Shown in pieces: positions 9,801 to 19,042 of a stretch of DNA of 64,000 nucleotides. Within the stretch, counting starts at the first letter, position 1. The number at the start of each line of letters is the position of its first letter. The translations under genes were made by a program, and so were the position numbers. The notes under the pieces are model-generated. The model was given only the letters and a program-made list of their open reading frames with translations, ran no database searches and was not told the DNA's origin. Source of the stretch: Ferruginibacter sp. (GTDB taxonomy: Bacteria > Bacteroidota > Bacteroidia > Chitinophagales > Chitinophagaceae); the NCBI GenBank assembly GCA_017983695.1, contig JAGOAX010000009.1:62001-126000 (forward strand). The letters are read 5' to 3'.

Positions 9801-10270
9801 CTGAGGTTGTGTTGATTAATGAATAATAAATTTTTTGAGCGTTGCTTTAAATCTTTACCAAATACGCAAACATATATATCGTCGTAGCCATCCTGGTTGA
9901 TATCAATAATGCTTACACCGGTACACCAAACATTAGTACCAACACCAGCTTTTTCAGTCACATCATCAAATTGGTTGTTGCCTTTATTAATGTACAGCCT
10001 GCAACTTACCTGGTTACCGGTAAAAAAAATATCTTTCTGCCCGTCGTTATTAAAATCGCCAATACCTACGCCGCCACCCATGTAACCAAACTCATTAATG
10101 AAAGAGTACGATGAATCGTTATCATGAATATCATTACTGAAATTAATACCAGACTCTGTTGCAGACAGCGGGCTAAACAAAGTGTTTTTTTGTTGCTGCT
10201 TACATGACAGCAAAAAAGTGATACCGGTAAAAAAAATAAAGCGGCTACAAAGGGAGAAAGGCTTTTTCAT
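6884..10270 (-). CDS. FG-GAP/VCBS-repeat lipoprotein with ASPIC/UnbV domain
   Basis: Large exported lipoprotein, 1128 aa. It has a signal peptide with lipobox (LLSCK, Cys about 23) and many calcium-binding FG-GAP repeats of the form DFNNDGxxD (for example near 70-85, 110, 260, 390, 490 and 760-1070). An ASPIC/UnbV segment lies at about 540-605. Such proteins usually form beta-propellers and accompany SusC/SusD pairs as surface partners, perhaps binding the glycan. It is the last gene of the locus, 96 bp after susD with a terminator between them, so it may be expressed separately or at lower level. Confidence 0.85.
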   Translation of the reverse strand: MKKPFSLCSRFIFFTGITFLLSCKQQQKNTLFSPLSATESGINFSNDIHDNDSSYSFINEFGYMGGGVGIGDFNNDGQKDIFFTGNQVSCRLYINKGNNQFDDVTEKAGVGTNVWCTGVSIIDINQDGYDDIYVCVFGKDLKQRSKNLLFINQHNLSFKEEAEAYGLADTGFSTQAVFFDYDKDGDLDMYLANYLLTANNSNTIFPRDKSGHSPANDKLYRNDGDSTHTGHPVFSDVSIQAGIKEDGYGLGVSVSDFNSDGWPDIYVANDFVSNDELWQNNHDGTFTNCISKAIQHQSYSSMGADAADINNDTLTDIITLDMLPESNERKKTSFSLMNYERYESERNMGYEPEFMRNMLQLNNGNRVKGDTGIPFFSEIGRLSGIQATDWSWSVLLADFNNDGWKDMHITNGIGRDFINADFLEFSSNIFNSDKTREEQQKAIRKKLTSLKNVNLPNYLYINNKDLTFSDQSENGGVNEPSMSNGAAYADLDNDGDLDLVVNNINKAAFVFLNNTNQKNKPSNTHFLSLQLKGDSLNRQGFGTKVFLYNNGKVQLQEENPVRGYFSSVDRQLIFGLEKNDHVDSLVIVWPDEKKQILKNIVADTTLTLLWKNAAFNTVTTAAPPSFLFSDITGTFGLLYKHQDNPFNDYTVQRLLPQKYSQLGPFITTSDINNDGATDFFIGGAFNFSGQLFTQKAGQTFTSKNITDSIKFEEDQDCILFDADKDGDSDLLITGGDIQFEENSIYYKSRLYTNDGKGNFSLQPDAIPDAVRTIAGCVSAGDYDGDGDLDLFIGGRVSKKYPLSPKSFLLQNNHGIFTDVTAKVCLALQTPGMVTAAVWTDFDNDHQTDLIIAGEWMQLQFFKNNRGKLIDVTAATGLTQMNGMWRSLIATDIDNDGDMDLVAGNLGLNCEYRASPAEPMQLFASDWDGNGSIDPFFFYYIKSEDGSKHSFPSISRSRFADQVPAIKKQFLLNEDYAHATYQDIFKGKAPEKIMQLHCDETRTCYFENMGNGKFIKHVLPVEAQFSPVNTIICDDIDNDGFKDLLLAGNEYQAEVMTGKYDASYGCFLRGNSNKSFVSVPPAISGFILNGDVKDMSLIRLANGEKMLLAAINNDSMRVFKIGVSSKKDK

Positions 10271-10314
10271 GCAGTTTACAAGTTATAATTTTAAAACGTA
10301 TAGAAACAAATCGG

Positions 10315-10346
10315 CAAAAAAATAGAGGCTACCGAAATAGCCTCTA
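10315..10346 (-). terminator. Rho-independent terminator after the SusD-like gene
   Basis: Stem TAGAGGCT/AGCCTCTA (10323-10330 with 10339-10346), followed on the minus strand by a T run at 10322-10315. It lies 20 bp after the SusD-like stop and could reduce read-through into the FG-GAP gene. Confidence 0.8.
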
Positions 10347-10366
10347 TATACCCAAAACAACACTGC

Positions 10367-11890
10367 TTATTTTACTAATGGATTAGCGGCTCTTTCTATT
10401 GCGGGAATGGGCAAAAAATCAACCTGGCCGGGAACCCGGTCTGGTATCAGCGAAGGAAAATACCCTTTTTTCCTCCAGCGCAATACGTCAATATTAGACA
10501 GTTCTTCACCACCTAATTCTACCGATCTTTCATGCATTACTGCTTTTAAAGCATCGTTTTTAGTTGCTGGTGCAACTGCTGGCATAGCCACACCCGGGCG
10601 GCTACGTACTTCATTTATATAAATTCCGGCCTGTAATGGTGTTCCTACTTCTGCTTCACATTCGGCAAGTAACAGCAAAACATCAGCATAGCGGAATATA
10701 CGCTGATTGATACCTCCCGGATGAAAACCTGAATTTACCCACTCGTATATATTATACTTACGGAAAAATCTTTTCTTTGTAACACCATTTCTCACACTTG
10801 TTCCAATATTCATATCTGCAGCCAACAGTTTTAAAGGCCCATTTGGTACTCCGGTTAATATAGAATCTCCTTCTTCATAAATGCTATATTTATATCTTGG
10901 GTCATTAGCTTCAAATTCATTCAGATATGTGTTAGAAGGTATTACATTTCCCCATGTAATGCCATACTCCTGATTACGCACTGTGCTTAAAGGACTTGTA
11001 GAACCTTCGCCTACGTATCCCCAATTGAAATTGTTATCGCCTTTATCTAAAAATACAATTTCAAAAATTGACTCTGCATTAAATTCATGGCCTGTGGCAA
11101 CAGTTTGATTATTGTCATTTTTAATATCTCCATCAAAATTCCATAGGTAAGGTACCAGTGAGTACTTACCATATACATTTAATAAAGCTGTTTTTGCTAC
11201 AGCATAATCACCTTTTTGCATCAGTGCCTTTCCTAGCAAAGTGTAGGCTGCTCCTTTAGTAGCCCTTCCATTATCTGACGATCCATAAGATGCAGGCAAT
11301 GCAGTTGCCGCTTCGCCAAGGTCTTTAATAATAAGGGTATAAATATCCGCCACAGGCGATTTACCTTTATAATCAGCAGGCGATGAAACTGGTGCTGTAT
11401 AAAGTGGCACTTCGCCCCATTGCGATACAAGTTCATAGTAGGCCCATGCCCTTAAAAATTTAGCTTCGCCAACTACACGGTCTCTTAACGCATTATTATC
11501 ACTTACTCCGGGTGCTTTTTCAATTACCAGGTTGGCCCTGTTAATCATACGGTAACTGCCTGTCCATACATCAGACATTACAGAATTTGAAATTGCGGGA
11601 GTGGGTTGGCTTAGCAGGTCAGCTCTGGGCGCTTCTAACTGTGCACCGCCACTGGCGCATTCGCCACCACGCATATCATGTAAAAAAAACCATTCCCGAC
11701 CTACCAATTGTGCAGATCGTAAACTGGAATAAACTGCATTTACACCGTTTTGTAACTCAGCCGCTGTTTTAAAATAACTTTCTGTTGTAGGACTATTTTT
11801 ATCAGTTGTGTCCAGCTTTTCCTTACACCCAGGTAGAAATGCAGTAAGCAAGAATGCCGCTGCAATTAGATTAGTGATGTATTTTTTCAT
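10367..11890 (-). CDS. SusD/RagB-family outer-membrane nutrient-binding lipoprotein
   Basis: Surface lipoprotein that caps the SusC transporter and binds substrate, 507 aa. Signal peptide with lipobox FLPGC (Cys about 22), TPR-like helices with the motif AKFLRAWAYYELV near 145, and a typical SusD end (ERSVELGGEELSNIDVLRW, then PIPAIERAANP). It follows the SusC-like gene by 45 bp. The substrate is not readable; no glycoside hydrolase lies nearby. Confidence 0.92.
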   Translation of the reverse strand: MKKYITNLIAAAFLLTAFLPGCKEKLDTTDKNSPTTESYFKTAAELQNGVNAVYSSLRSAQLVGREWFFLHDMRGGECASGGAQLEAPRADLLSQPTPAISNSVMSDVWTGSYRMINRANLVIEKAPGVSDNNALRDRVVGEAKFLRAWAYYELVSQWGEVPLYTAPVSSPADYKGKSPVADIYTLIIKDLGEAATALPASYGSSDNGRATKGAAYTLLGKALMQKGDYAVAKTALLNVYGKYSLVPYLWNFDGDIKNDNNQTVATGHEFNAESIFEIVFLDKGDNNFNWGYVGEGSTSPLSTVRNQEYGITWGNVIPSNTYLNEFEANDPRYKYSIYEEGDSILTGVPNGPLKLLAADMNIGTSVRNGVTKKRFFRKYNIYEWVNSGFHPGGINQRIFRYADVLLLLAECEAEVGTPLQAGIYINEVRSRPGVAMPAVAPATKNDALKAVMHERSVELGGEELSNIDVLRWRKKGYFPSLIPDRVPGQVDFLPIPAIERAANPLVK

Positions 11891-11935
11891 TTTATAAAAA
11901 TTTAATTAATATTAAAAATTGGTTTTAAGTTTTTA

Positions 11936-14900
11936 TTAAAAACCAGCTTGTATGCCTATCAGGAATGATTTAGGTTGTGGGTATACTGCAAAATCAATAC
12001 CACTGGTTAACGAATTGTTAGGTGTTCTGTTACCTACTTCAGGGTCGTAACCTTTATACTTGGTAAATGTAAATATATTTTGTGCCGACACATACAAGCG
12101 CAGGTTTTTTACTGTGCCTTTGGTGAGTGTACGCAAAGCAGGAGCCGCAACATTGTAACCAACTATAAAATTCTTTAAACGTAAAAACGAACCGTCTTCT
12201 ACAAACCTTGTAGAGGGGCGGGCATTCTCATTAGGGTCTGATGAAGCAGCCCGTGGAATATTAGTATTGGTATTGGTGGGTGTCCATGCATTTAATACCT
12301 CGGTACCTGCATTAAAGAAACGAACCATGCCTTCTGTAATAACTCTTGTGGCATTAAATATTTTATTGCCTTGAACACCCTGGAAGAATACGGATGCATC
12401 AAAGTTTTTGTAATTAGCCCCGAGATTAAAGGCATAGGTTACTTTAGGTATAAAGCTGCCTAAATACTGGCGGTCATCTAAGTCAATTTTACCATCATTA
12501 TTCAGGTCTTTAAACATAAGATCGCCGGGAGCGGTACCTGCTTTTTGAAAAGCATGTTTGGTAACATCTGCCGCATTTTGAAAAATGCCTTCTACCACCC
12601 AGCCATAAAAGCCCTGAACATAATTACCCACTTGTGTACGGGTAATATTATAAGAGCCAAAATCAGCATCTCCACCACGTTCAATGTTAGTAACGCCTTC
12701 CGCTAACTTGGTAACCTGGTTGGTAACAAAACTCATATTGGTACTGGCATTCCACTTAAAGGCACCTTCCCTTTTGGTATAGCCCAATTGAAACTCAAAA
12801 CCATTATTTTTCATACCGCCCACATTTTGATAAACCGTATTGTTGATATAACCTAATGATGGCGCCAATGGTACTGCTAAAATCAGGTTATCTGTTTTTC
12901 TTTGATAGTACTCTGCAGTTAACGTAATTTTATTTTTTAGTAAGCCTAAATCAACTCCGAAATTTAACTGTTTGGTTGTTTCCCATTCCAGTTCTTTATT
13001 ACCCAAACTCTGTATTGAAGAAGCTAAACCACCATTTGTTGAACCACCAAAAGGATACAAAGCACTGCCTGCACTTACATTAACCTGCCATGGGTAGTTG
13101 CCTAATACTAAGCCATTAAGGCCTGTAAGGCCATAACCTGCTCTTATTTTAAGTTCAGAAATTTGTGGAATTTCAGCTATAAATTTTTCCTGGTCTAACC
13201 TCCAACCTACAGATGCAGAGGGGAAAGTAGCCCATTTTTTTCCAGGAGCCCATATAGACAGTCCATCTCTTCTTACGGCAAAACTTAGCAAGTACTTACT
13301 GTTATAATCGTAATTAACACGACCCAGGTAAGATAAAAGACTGTTATCACCAACCAGTGTCTGTACAGAAATATTAGTAGCGTTATTCAATGTTCTTAAA
13401 TCGTTGGAAGGTTGATTACCACTTCCATTTTCCTGTTTGGTTTTTTGATTCTGCTGCTCAACAACTGCAACAACATTTACATGGTGATTACCGTATGTTT
13501 TATCAAAAGTAAGCTGTTGGGTAAATAACTGCACAGTAGAAACAGAACGGTTATTGGTTATTGTAGCCTGATTGGCACTTGAGCCAGCCACAGCACCATT
13601 ATCATTAAAAATAGGGGCAAAACGGTAATCTAATCCATTGGCATAATCGATGCCAAAAGTAGATTTAAATTTAAGCCAGTTGGTTAAACCAATTTCAAGA
13701 AAAGCGGTTCCGAAAATTTTTGCTGTTGTTCTCTTACCGGGATTTTTTAAGGCTGCATCTTCTACAGGGTTGGTGGGGTCGCCACCATCTTTTGTAGCAT
13801 CAACACCACGGTAGCCGCCGTTTGATGTAGGATCATACACAGGTATGTGGGGCATCATTCTAATAACGTTTACTAAGTTAGATCTTGAACCAGTTTCATT
13901 ATTATCATATGCCTGTTCGCCAGATGCTACGTATAAATTTTCGCCAAACGTAAATAATTTGCTGATCTTATGATCGGAATTAATACGGAAATTATACCGG
14001 CGATAGGCAACACCCGGGGTTGTACCCTGTTGATCGGTGTACCCTGCAGAAGTATAAAAACGTGAAATATCATTTCCTCCAGCTAAATTCACATTGTGCT
14101 GGGTCATCACTCCTTTTTTAAAGTATGCATCCTGCCAATCAGTATTAGTTTGCCCATAAGTTTGGGAAGCTCCGGTGTATATTGGTTGATCAATTGATGG
14201 AGTTGTAAGGCGGGGCACCTGGCTGCCACGGTAAGCTAATGCATATTGCATAAACTGTTGCGTATTAAGTAGGGAAAGACGTTGTGTAACCTCCTGCGTA
14301 CCTACATAAGAATCCAGACTAACGCTTAATTTACCATCTCTTCTACCTTTTTTAGTGGTAATAGTAATTACACCACTTGTGGCACGGGAACCATAAATTG
14401 CAGCAGCAGACGCATCTTTCAATACATCAACCGATTCGATATCTTTTACATCAATAGCTGCAAGATCTCCTGTAGGAAAACCATCCACTACATAAAGAGG
14501 ATCTGATGCAAAGCTGATGGAGCTTATACCTCTTATACGTACAATAGGCTCAGTACCCGGGCTACCATTGTTGGTTACTTGTAAACCTGCAACCCGTCCT
14601 TGTAAAGCTTGAGAAATGGTGACTGCCGGTAGTTCATTAAGGGTTTTAGCCCCAACACTGGAAACAGCGCCAGTAACCAATGTTCTTTTTTGAGTGCCGT
14701 AACCAATTACCACAACTTCGTTCAAGGCTTTATTTAATAAAGTCATTGTAACATTTACCGAAGTTTTTCCATCCACATTTACCTCCTGTGTAGCCATACC
14801 AATAAAAGAAAATACCAGCACCTTTGCTTTGTCCTCCACCTCTATACTAAACGAGCCATTATTATCTGTAGTAGTGGCTTTAGCAGATCCCTTTACCTGC

Positions 14901-15358
14901 ACTGACACCCCAACAAGCGGTTCATTATCATCACGGGTTACCGTGCCGGTAATTGTTCGCATTATTGTGGCATCTGAAAATGGGTCTTTTTTCTCTGAAA
15001 TAATAAACACACCGGAGGTTTCATCAAAGCGGTATTTAAGTTTGGTTTGCATTATTACAGCATCCATCACCTGTAACAATGGTGTCTCTTTTGCATTTAC
15101 AGTTACAATCCTTCCCGGCGGAATAATGTCATTGGAAAATGTAAACCGGTATTTGGTTTCTTTTTCAATTGCTTTGAAAAACGTCGTCATTTTAACTCCA
15201 TTTAGTGAAAGAGTTACTTTCACATCCTGGGAGAGACCGCCTGCATGTACCATCATGGCACAGGCAAACAGTAAAATTGAAGTTAGTTTCATAATTTTAA
15301 GCAGCTTCGCTTGAGATGGAGGTGCAAAACCCCATCTATAAGCATGATTTTTTTTCAT
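11936..15358 (-). CDS. SusC/RagA-type TonB-dependent transporter with STN domain
   Basis: Outer-membrane importer of the SusC class, 1140 aa. Order: signal peptide (to about 44), STN domain (46-113), carboxypeptidase-D-like domain (about 134-215), plug with VVIGYGTQ near 223 and VDVLKDASAAAIYGSRA, then a long beta-barrel ending in GIQAGF. The STN domain means it can signal through the FecR anti-sigma factor encoded upstream, so it probably induces its own locus when substrate binds. The first ATG is used; a second Met at residue 23 would also keep the signal peptide. Confidence 0.94.
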   Translation of the reverse strand: MKKNHAYRWGFAPPSQAKLLKIMKLTSILLFACAMMVHAGGLSQDVKVTLSLNGVKMTTFFKAIEKETKYRFTFSNDIIPPGRIVTVNAKETPLLQVMDAVIMQTKLKYRFDETSGVFIISEKKDPFSDATIMRTITGTVTRDDNEPLVGVSVQVKGSAKATTTDNNGSFSIEVEDKAKVLVFSFIGMATQEVNVDGKTSVNVTMTLLNKALNEVVVIGYGTQKRTLVTGAVSSVGAKTLNELPAVTISQALQGRVAGLQVTNNGSPGTEPIVRIRGISSISFASDPLYVVDGFPTGDLAAIDVKDIESVDVLKDASAAAIYGSRATSGVITITTKKGRRDGKLSVSLDSYVGTQEVTQRLSLLNTQQFMQYALAYRGSQVPRLTTPSIDQPIYTGASQTYGQTNTDWQDAYFKKGVMTQHNVNLAGGNDISRFYTSAGYTDQQGTTPGVAYRRYNFRINSDHKISKLFTFGENLYVASGEQAYDNNETGSRSNLVNVIRMMPHIPVYDPTSNGGYRGVDATKDGGDPTNPVEDAALKNPGKRTTAKIFGTAFLEIGLTNWLKFKSTFGIDYANGLDYRFAPIFNDNGAVAGSSANQATITNNRSVSTVQLFTQQLTFDKTYGNHHVNVVAVVEQQNQKTKQENGSGNQPSNDLRTLNNATNISVQTLVGDNSLLSYLGRVNYDYNSKYLLSFAVRRDGLSIWAPGKKWATFPSASVGWRLDQEKFIAEIPQISELKIRAGYGLTGLNGLVLGNYPWQVNVSAGSALYPFGGSTNGGLASSIQSLGNKELEWETTKQLNFGVDLGLLKNKITLTAEYYQRKTDNLILAVPLAPSLGYINNTVYQNVGGMKNNGFEFQLGYTKREGAFKWNASTNMSFVTNQVTKLAEGVTNIERGGDADFGSYNITRTQVGNYVQGFYGWVVEGIFQNAADVTKHAFQKAGTAPGDLMFKDLNNDGKIDLDDRQYLGSFIPKVTYAFNLGANYKNFDASVFFQGVQGNKIFNATRVITEGMVRFFNAGTEVLNAWTPTNTNTNIPRAASSDPNENARPSTRFVEDGSFLRLKNFIVGYNVAAPALRTLTKGTVKNLRLYVSAQNIFTFTKYKGYDPEVGNRTPNNSLTSGIDFAVYPQPKSFLIGIQAGF

Positions 15359-15431
15359 ACCTTTATTTTGGTTTTAAATTAAAAAATAGAAACTCCTTTT
15401 TTTCTAATAAAAGGGGTCTCAAAATTTTTAG

Positions 15432-15464
15432 TACAGGGGGAATGTTGTCGCATTCTTCCCTGTA
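15432..15464 (-). terminator. Hairpin between fecR and the SusC-like gene
   Basis: Strong inverted repeat TACAGGG/CCCTGTA with inner arms GAATG/CATTC, just past the fecR stop. On the minus strand it is followed only by a mixed A/T stretch, so termination may be partial. It separates the regulator pair from the transporter genes. Confidence 0.6.
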
Positions 15465-15467
15465 TTT

Positions 15468-16577
15468 TTATTTTGACAGATTTATTATTAATGTTTCGCC
15501 ACGTTCAATCGTATAGTTAAAATCCCTGGATTCTTTTAAGTAATCAAGTACTGTATTCAGATCCTCCTTTTCAAAAATTCCTGTAAAACGGTAATTGCGA
15601 AGGGAGGCATCTTTAAAATTAATTTGTGCCCCGTACCATCTTTCCAATAATACAGTGATGTCGCCAAACTCTTCATCGTCAAATATCAATTTGTTTTCTT
15701 TCCAGGCTATTTCCTTAATATCGCCTGTATTGGTTACCACCAGTTTTTTCTTCAGGCTGTCGGTTATATTTACAGCGCTTGCTTTTTTTGCTTCAGCTGC
15801 ATTGGTATTGGCTGCATTAACATTGTCGTGTTGCCATTCTATTTTCTGATTGGGGTAAAGTAACATCTTAAGGTTATTATCTTCTTTAAGTGTTACTTCC
15901 ACTAATCCTCTTATTAAAGATGTTTCAGTAGTTTTTTCATGCAGGTAGGCTTTTACATTAAATGCGGTACCCAGTGCTTTCACATCCATTGCAGTGGTAT
16001 GCACAATAAATGGAAGGCTGGTATCATGCTTTACTTCAAAAAACGCCTCTCCTTCCAGGTAAACATCCCTGGTGGCTGCACCATATTTTTCATCGATCTT
16101 GATATTACTGCCGGCATTTAATGTAACAATAGAACCATCGGGTAATTGAATATTCTTTTTTTCGCCATAAACGGCTATATATGTTTTAATGCCATTGTCG
16201 CTACCAGCAACAAAATATTTAATAACAAAGAACAGGCCTGCCACCACCATAGCTGCTGCGGTGATTTTTAGCAGCCAGGGCAAAACCTTGCCCCCTTTCT
16301 GTTTTTCAAATTGTTCCATCTGAATAACAGGAGCGGCTTCTCCCAGTTCCAGGCTGTTTTTTAAACGGGTAGTCTGTTCTTCTAAATCGGCTTGTGCTAA
16401 TGCATTGAACAACTGAATATATTTTTCTTTTGCATGCTCTACCAATAAACTCCTTTTGGGATTAACTTTAATATAGTTCTCCCAAAAAACAATATCTTCC
16501 GGCGAAGTCCCTTTGCAATAATTAATAAAAGATTCGTCAGACAACAGGTCTTCAATGCTCATTTTATCAGCGTTCAT
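15468..16577 (-). CDS. FecR-family anti-sigma factor
   Basis: Inner-membrane anti-sigma regulator, 369 aa. The N-terminal cytoplasmic part (about 1-90) binds the sigma factor, a transmembrane helix lies near 97-117, then comes a periplasmic FecR domain (about 130-235, with DGSIVTLNAGS and EGEAFFEV) and a C-terminal DUF4974 domain (about 295-365). It passes the signal from the STN domain of the SusC-like protein to the ECF sigma factor whose gene precedes it by 127 bp. Confidence 0.92.
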   Translation of the reverse strand: MNADKMSIEDLLSDESFINYCKGTSPEDIVFWENYIKVNPKRSLLVEHAKEKYIQLFNALAQADLEEQTTRLKNSLELGEAAPVIQMEQFEKQKGGKVLPWLLKITAAAMVVAGLFFVIKYFVAGSDNGIKTYIAVYGEKKNIQLPDGSIVTLNAGSNIKIDEKYGAATRDVYLEGEAFFEVKHDTSLPFIVHTTAMDVKALGTAFNVKAYLHEKTTETSLIRGLVEVTLKEDNNLKMLLYPNQKIEWQHDNVNAANTNAAEAKKASAVNITDSLKKKLVVTNTGDIKEIAWKENKLIFDDEEFGDITVLLERWYGAQINFKDASLRNYRFTGIFEKEDLNTVLDYLKESRDFNYTIERGETLIINLSK

Positions 16578-16704
16578 AATGTGGTATTAATAAATCGGTT
16601 GTAAAGCAGAGTGTGCGACCCGCTTTTTTTACCCGTTATTTGAAAAGAAATTTTTAAAATGAAGAGAATAATAGTAAAAAGGCAATATAAAAGCAGCCCT
16701 TATA

Positions 16705-17331
16705 TTATTTTGCTGCTGCAATAGGTAAGGCAGCTGTTAAAACGGTGATCAGCAATAAAAGCGCGGCACTGCGTGGATATTGGCTTGCGGCCATATCTAA
16801 TTTAAGTTTCTTTAATCCTTCGTGAATTTTATTATATACAGTGCGGTGGGATAATCCGGTACGTTGTACAATTTCCTCGTAAGTGAGGCCTTCGTAAAAT
16901 TTAAGCACTATAAGTTCTTTTTGCCGGTTCGGCAATTCGTTAATACGGTCCATCAGCAATTTAAACAAATGGCTTTGTTCATCTTTTCTTATTAATTTTT
17001 CCTCGGGGTTAGGTTGTTGGTCTTCGTCGGGATAGCTGTTCCATACAACCTGAAGTACGCCTGCCTGTTTAGATTTTTTCCAATATGCAGTAAGTTTTCT
17101 TAAAAATGAAGTAACAAGGTAGCTTTTAACATTATTGGCATCCTGTATCGTTTCTCTTTTTTCCCACAGGTATAAAAACAATTGCTGTATGGTGTCTTTT
17201 ACAAGTTGGGCATCTTTCATTTCTTTAAGCCCAATAAATAAAAGGGTGTGATAGTATTTTTTGTATAAGGCTAAAAACATTTCTTTATCGCCCTGCTTTA
17301 GCCCCAGCCACAAAGTGTCGTCATTAATCAT
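16705..17331 (-). CDS. ECF RNA polymerase sigma factor, FecI-like
   Basis: Extracytoplasmic-function sigma-70 factor, 208 aa, expected to drive the SusC/SusD genes. Region 2 is around 10-80 (DTIQQLFLYLWEKR) and region 4 around 125-180 (LPNRQKELIVLKFYEG, then LTYEEIVQRTGLSHRTVY). I use the ATG at 17331 rather than the TTG two codons upstream. The protein ends in a hydrophobic stretch of about 20 residues (SAALLLLITVLTAALP), odd for a soluble sigma factor and possibly a membrane contact. A copy of the mqnC promoter lies about 430 bp upstream, facing this gene. Confidence 0.88.
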   Translation of the reverse strand: MINDDTLWLGLKQGDKEMFLALYKKYYHTLLFIGLKEMKDAQLVKDTIQQLFLYLWEKRETIQDANNVKSYLVTSFLRKLTAYWKKSKQAGVLQVVWNSYPDEDQQPNPEEKLIRKDEQSHLFKLLMDRINELPNRQKELIVLKFYEGLTYEEIVQRTGLSHRTVYNKIHEGLKKLKLDMAASQYPRSAALLLLITVLTAALPIAAAK

Positions 17332-17706
17332 AAGCAATCGTAAAAGTATGTAAGTAAATATGCTTTCAAATTACATTGTAAAAACAGCATGCAATTCGGG
17401 GGAACATATTTATAAACTGTGATGTTTTGGCAAATCCAGAACCAAAGTAAGAAATTTAATTCAACTTTTATGACTGTTCGTTTCAAAATTGGTAAATCAA
17501 TCACGATAAGAAACAAAAATGATGCAAAATTATCAGGGTTTATAAAGTTTATGCAACTTTAGTAATTGTTGCATAAAATTATTGGGGGATTATTTTCTTT
17601 AAAAGTAAAAAACTGCCTTTTAGTTGGAATGATAAATAGATCCTCCCTTTTTATTATCATCACTGTGTATATTTCAAAAGTTGTAAAACAAAAATTTATG
17701 ATAACC

Positions 17707-17780
17707 AGGGCTTGGCGGATATAGATCATTTAATTGCATAAAAAACCATTTGTGTAATAAACAACAAAAGTACATCCATT
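17707..17780. repeat. Dispersed repeat, copy B: relic of the mqnC promoter and start
   Basis: Near copy of 6549-6620 in the 475-bp gap between the sigma gene and the protease gene. On the minus strand it keeps the -7 element (17765-17772), leader, ATG (17739) and codons for MQLNDLY, then departs into a 22-codon ORF. The promoter faces the sigma gene. The rest of the gap is AT-rich with no gene I can support. Confidence 0.85.
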
Positions 17781-17806
17781 AGGTTGTATATTTATTATCT
17801 GCTTGT

Positions 17807-19003
17807 ATGAGAAAATTTTACCGCATATTATTTACTGCCATTTACCTGTTATTGAATAATTGCTGCAGCGCCCAGGAAATACTTTCTCAGCCGGAGGCAA
17901 AACTGCTTACAAGGTTCCAGTTTAAACAATTTAGCGGGGGTGTAATGATCATCCGGGGAACGTTTGGTGACTTACCCGATTCGCTCAATTTTATTTTAGA
18001 TACCGGCAGTGGCGGTATTTCATTAGACTCTACCACCTGTGCCGAATATAAAATTCCACTTATAAAAAGCGACACTACCATTACAGGAATTGGCGGTATA
18101 CGCAAAGTGCCCTTTGCATTTGATGCAACATTACACCTGCCCAATCTTGATGTTAAGCACCTTAATTTTCATGTAAATAATTACGAAGTATTAAGCAGTG
18201 TTTACGGCGAAAGAATTGATGGCATTATTGGGTATAGTCTTTTCAGCAGGTATATAGTTGCGGTTAATTTCGACAGTACCACAATTGAAGTGTATACCCC
18301 CGGAAAAATTAAGTATCCAAGGGTTGGTACCACACTGCACCCCGTTTTTACTGCATTACCTATACAATGGTTAAATATAAGAGACAATAAAAAACTGGGA
18401 TATAATTTTTATTTAGACACCGGTGCAGGTCTTTGTTTTTTAATGAGCGAACAGTTTGTAAAAGACAGCGGCATATTACTCAGCCGCCGCAAGCCTGTAT
18501 TAACACAGGCGCAGGGCATGGCAGGTAAACTGCAAATGCGGCTTACGGTGGTTAAAGAGGTTAAAATCGGGCCGTATCGCTTTAAAAATGTGCCTGCTTA
18601 TTTATATAAAGATGATTATAATGTAACCTCATACCCTTTTACCGGCGGCTTGCTGGGTAACGATTTGTTACGTCGCTTTAATATGATATTCAATTACCCG
18701 AAAAGAGAAATTCATTTATCACCCAATAATCATTTCAACGAATCTTTTGATTATGCCTACACCGGGTTGGGCATGTATTATGTTGATGGAAAAATAATTG
18801 TTGAAGATGTTATTGAGGGCTCGCCTGCCGGAAAAGCAGGCTTTAGAGAAGGGGATGAAGTATTTGCGGTGGGCACTAACTTCTCTCATAACATTATGGC
18901 CTATAAAAATATTTTACAAACACCCAACGAAACAGTAAAAGTAGTTGTAAAAAGAGGCGAACAACTTACCATGCTTTATTTACATACCATGAGTATAAGA
19001 TAA
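17807..19003 (+). CDS. Retropepsin-like aspartyl protease with PDZ domain
   Basis: Exported protease-like protein, 398 aa. Signal peptide (about 1-22), two aspartyl-protease half-sites FILDTGSGG (near 63) and FYLDTGAG (near 205), and a C-terminal PDZ domain (about 325-395, VIEGSPAGKAGFREGDEV). The family is common in Bacteroidota; the target is unknown. It lies 39 bp upstream of the M16 pair on the same strand, but a promoter-like box precedes that pair, so co-transcription is uncertain. Confidence 0.86.
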   Translation: MRKFYRILFTAIYLLLNNCCSAQEILSQPEAKLLTRFQFKQFSGGVMIIRGTFGDLPDSLNFILDTGSGGISLDSTTCAEYKIPLIKSDTTITGIGGIRKVPFAFDATLHLPNLDVKHLNFHVNNYEVLSSVYGERIDGIIGYSLFSRYIVAVNFDSTTIEVYTPGKIKYPRVGTTLHPVFTALPIQWLNIRDNKKLGYNFYLDTGAGLCFLMSEQFVKDSGILLSRRKPVLTQAQGMAGKLQMRLTVVKEVKIGPYRFKNVPAYLYKDDYNVTSYPFTGGLLGNDLLRRFNMIFNYPKREIHLSPNNHFNESFDYAYTGLGMYYVDGKIIVEDVIEGSPAGKAGFREGDEVFAVGTNFSHNIMAYKNILQTPNETVKVVVKRGEQLTMLYLHTMSIR

Positions 19004-19030
19004 ACCGCATTTACCAATATATTCAACCCT

Positions 19031-19038
19031 TACCTTTG
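19031..19038 (+). promoter_or_regulatory. Possible -7 element for the M16 pair
   Basis: TACCTTTG matches TAnnTTTG and ends 4 nt before the ATG at 19043, so a transcript from it would be nearly leaderless. No clear -33 box is seen. Confidence 0.4.
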
Positions 19039-19042
19039 CAGC

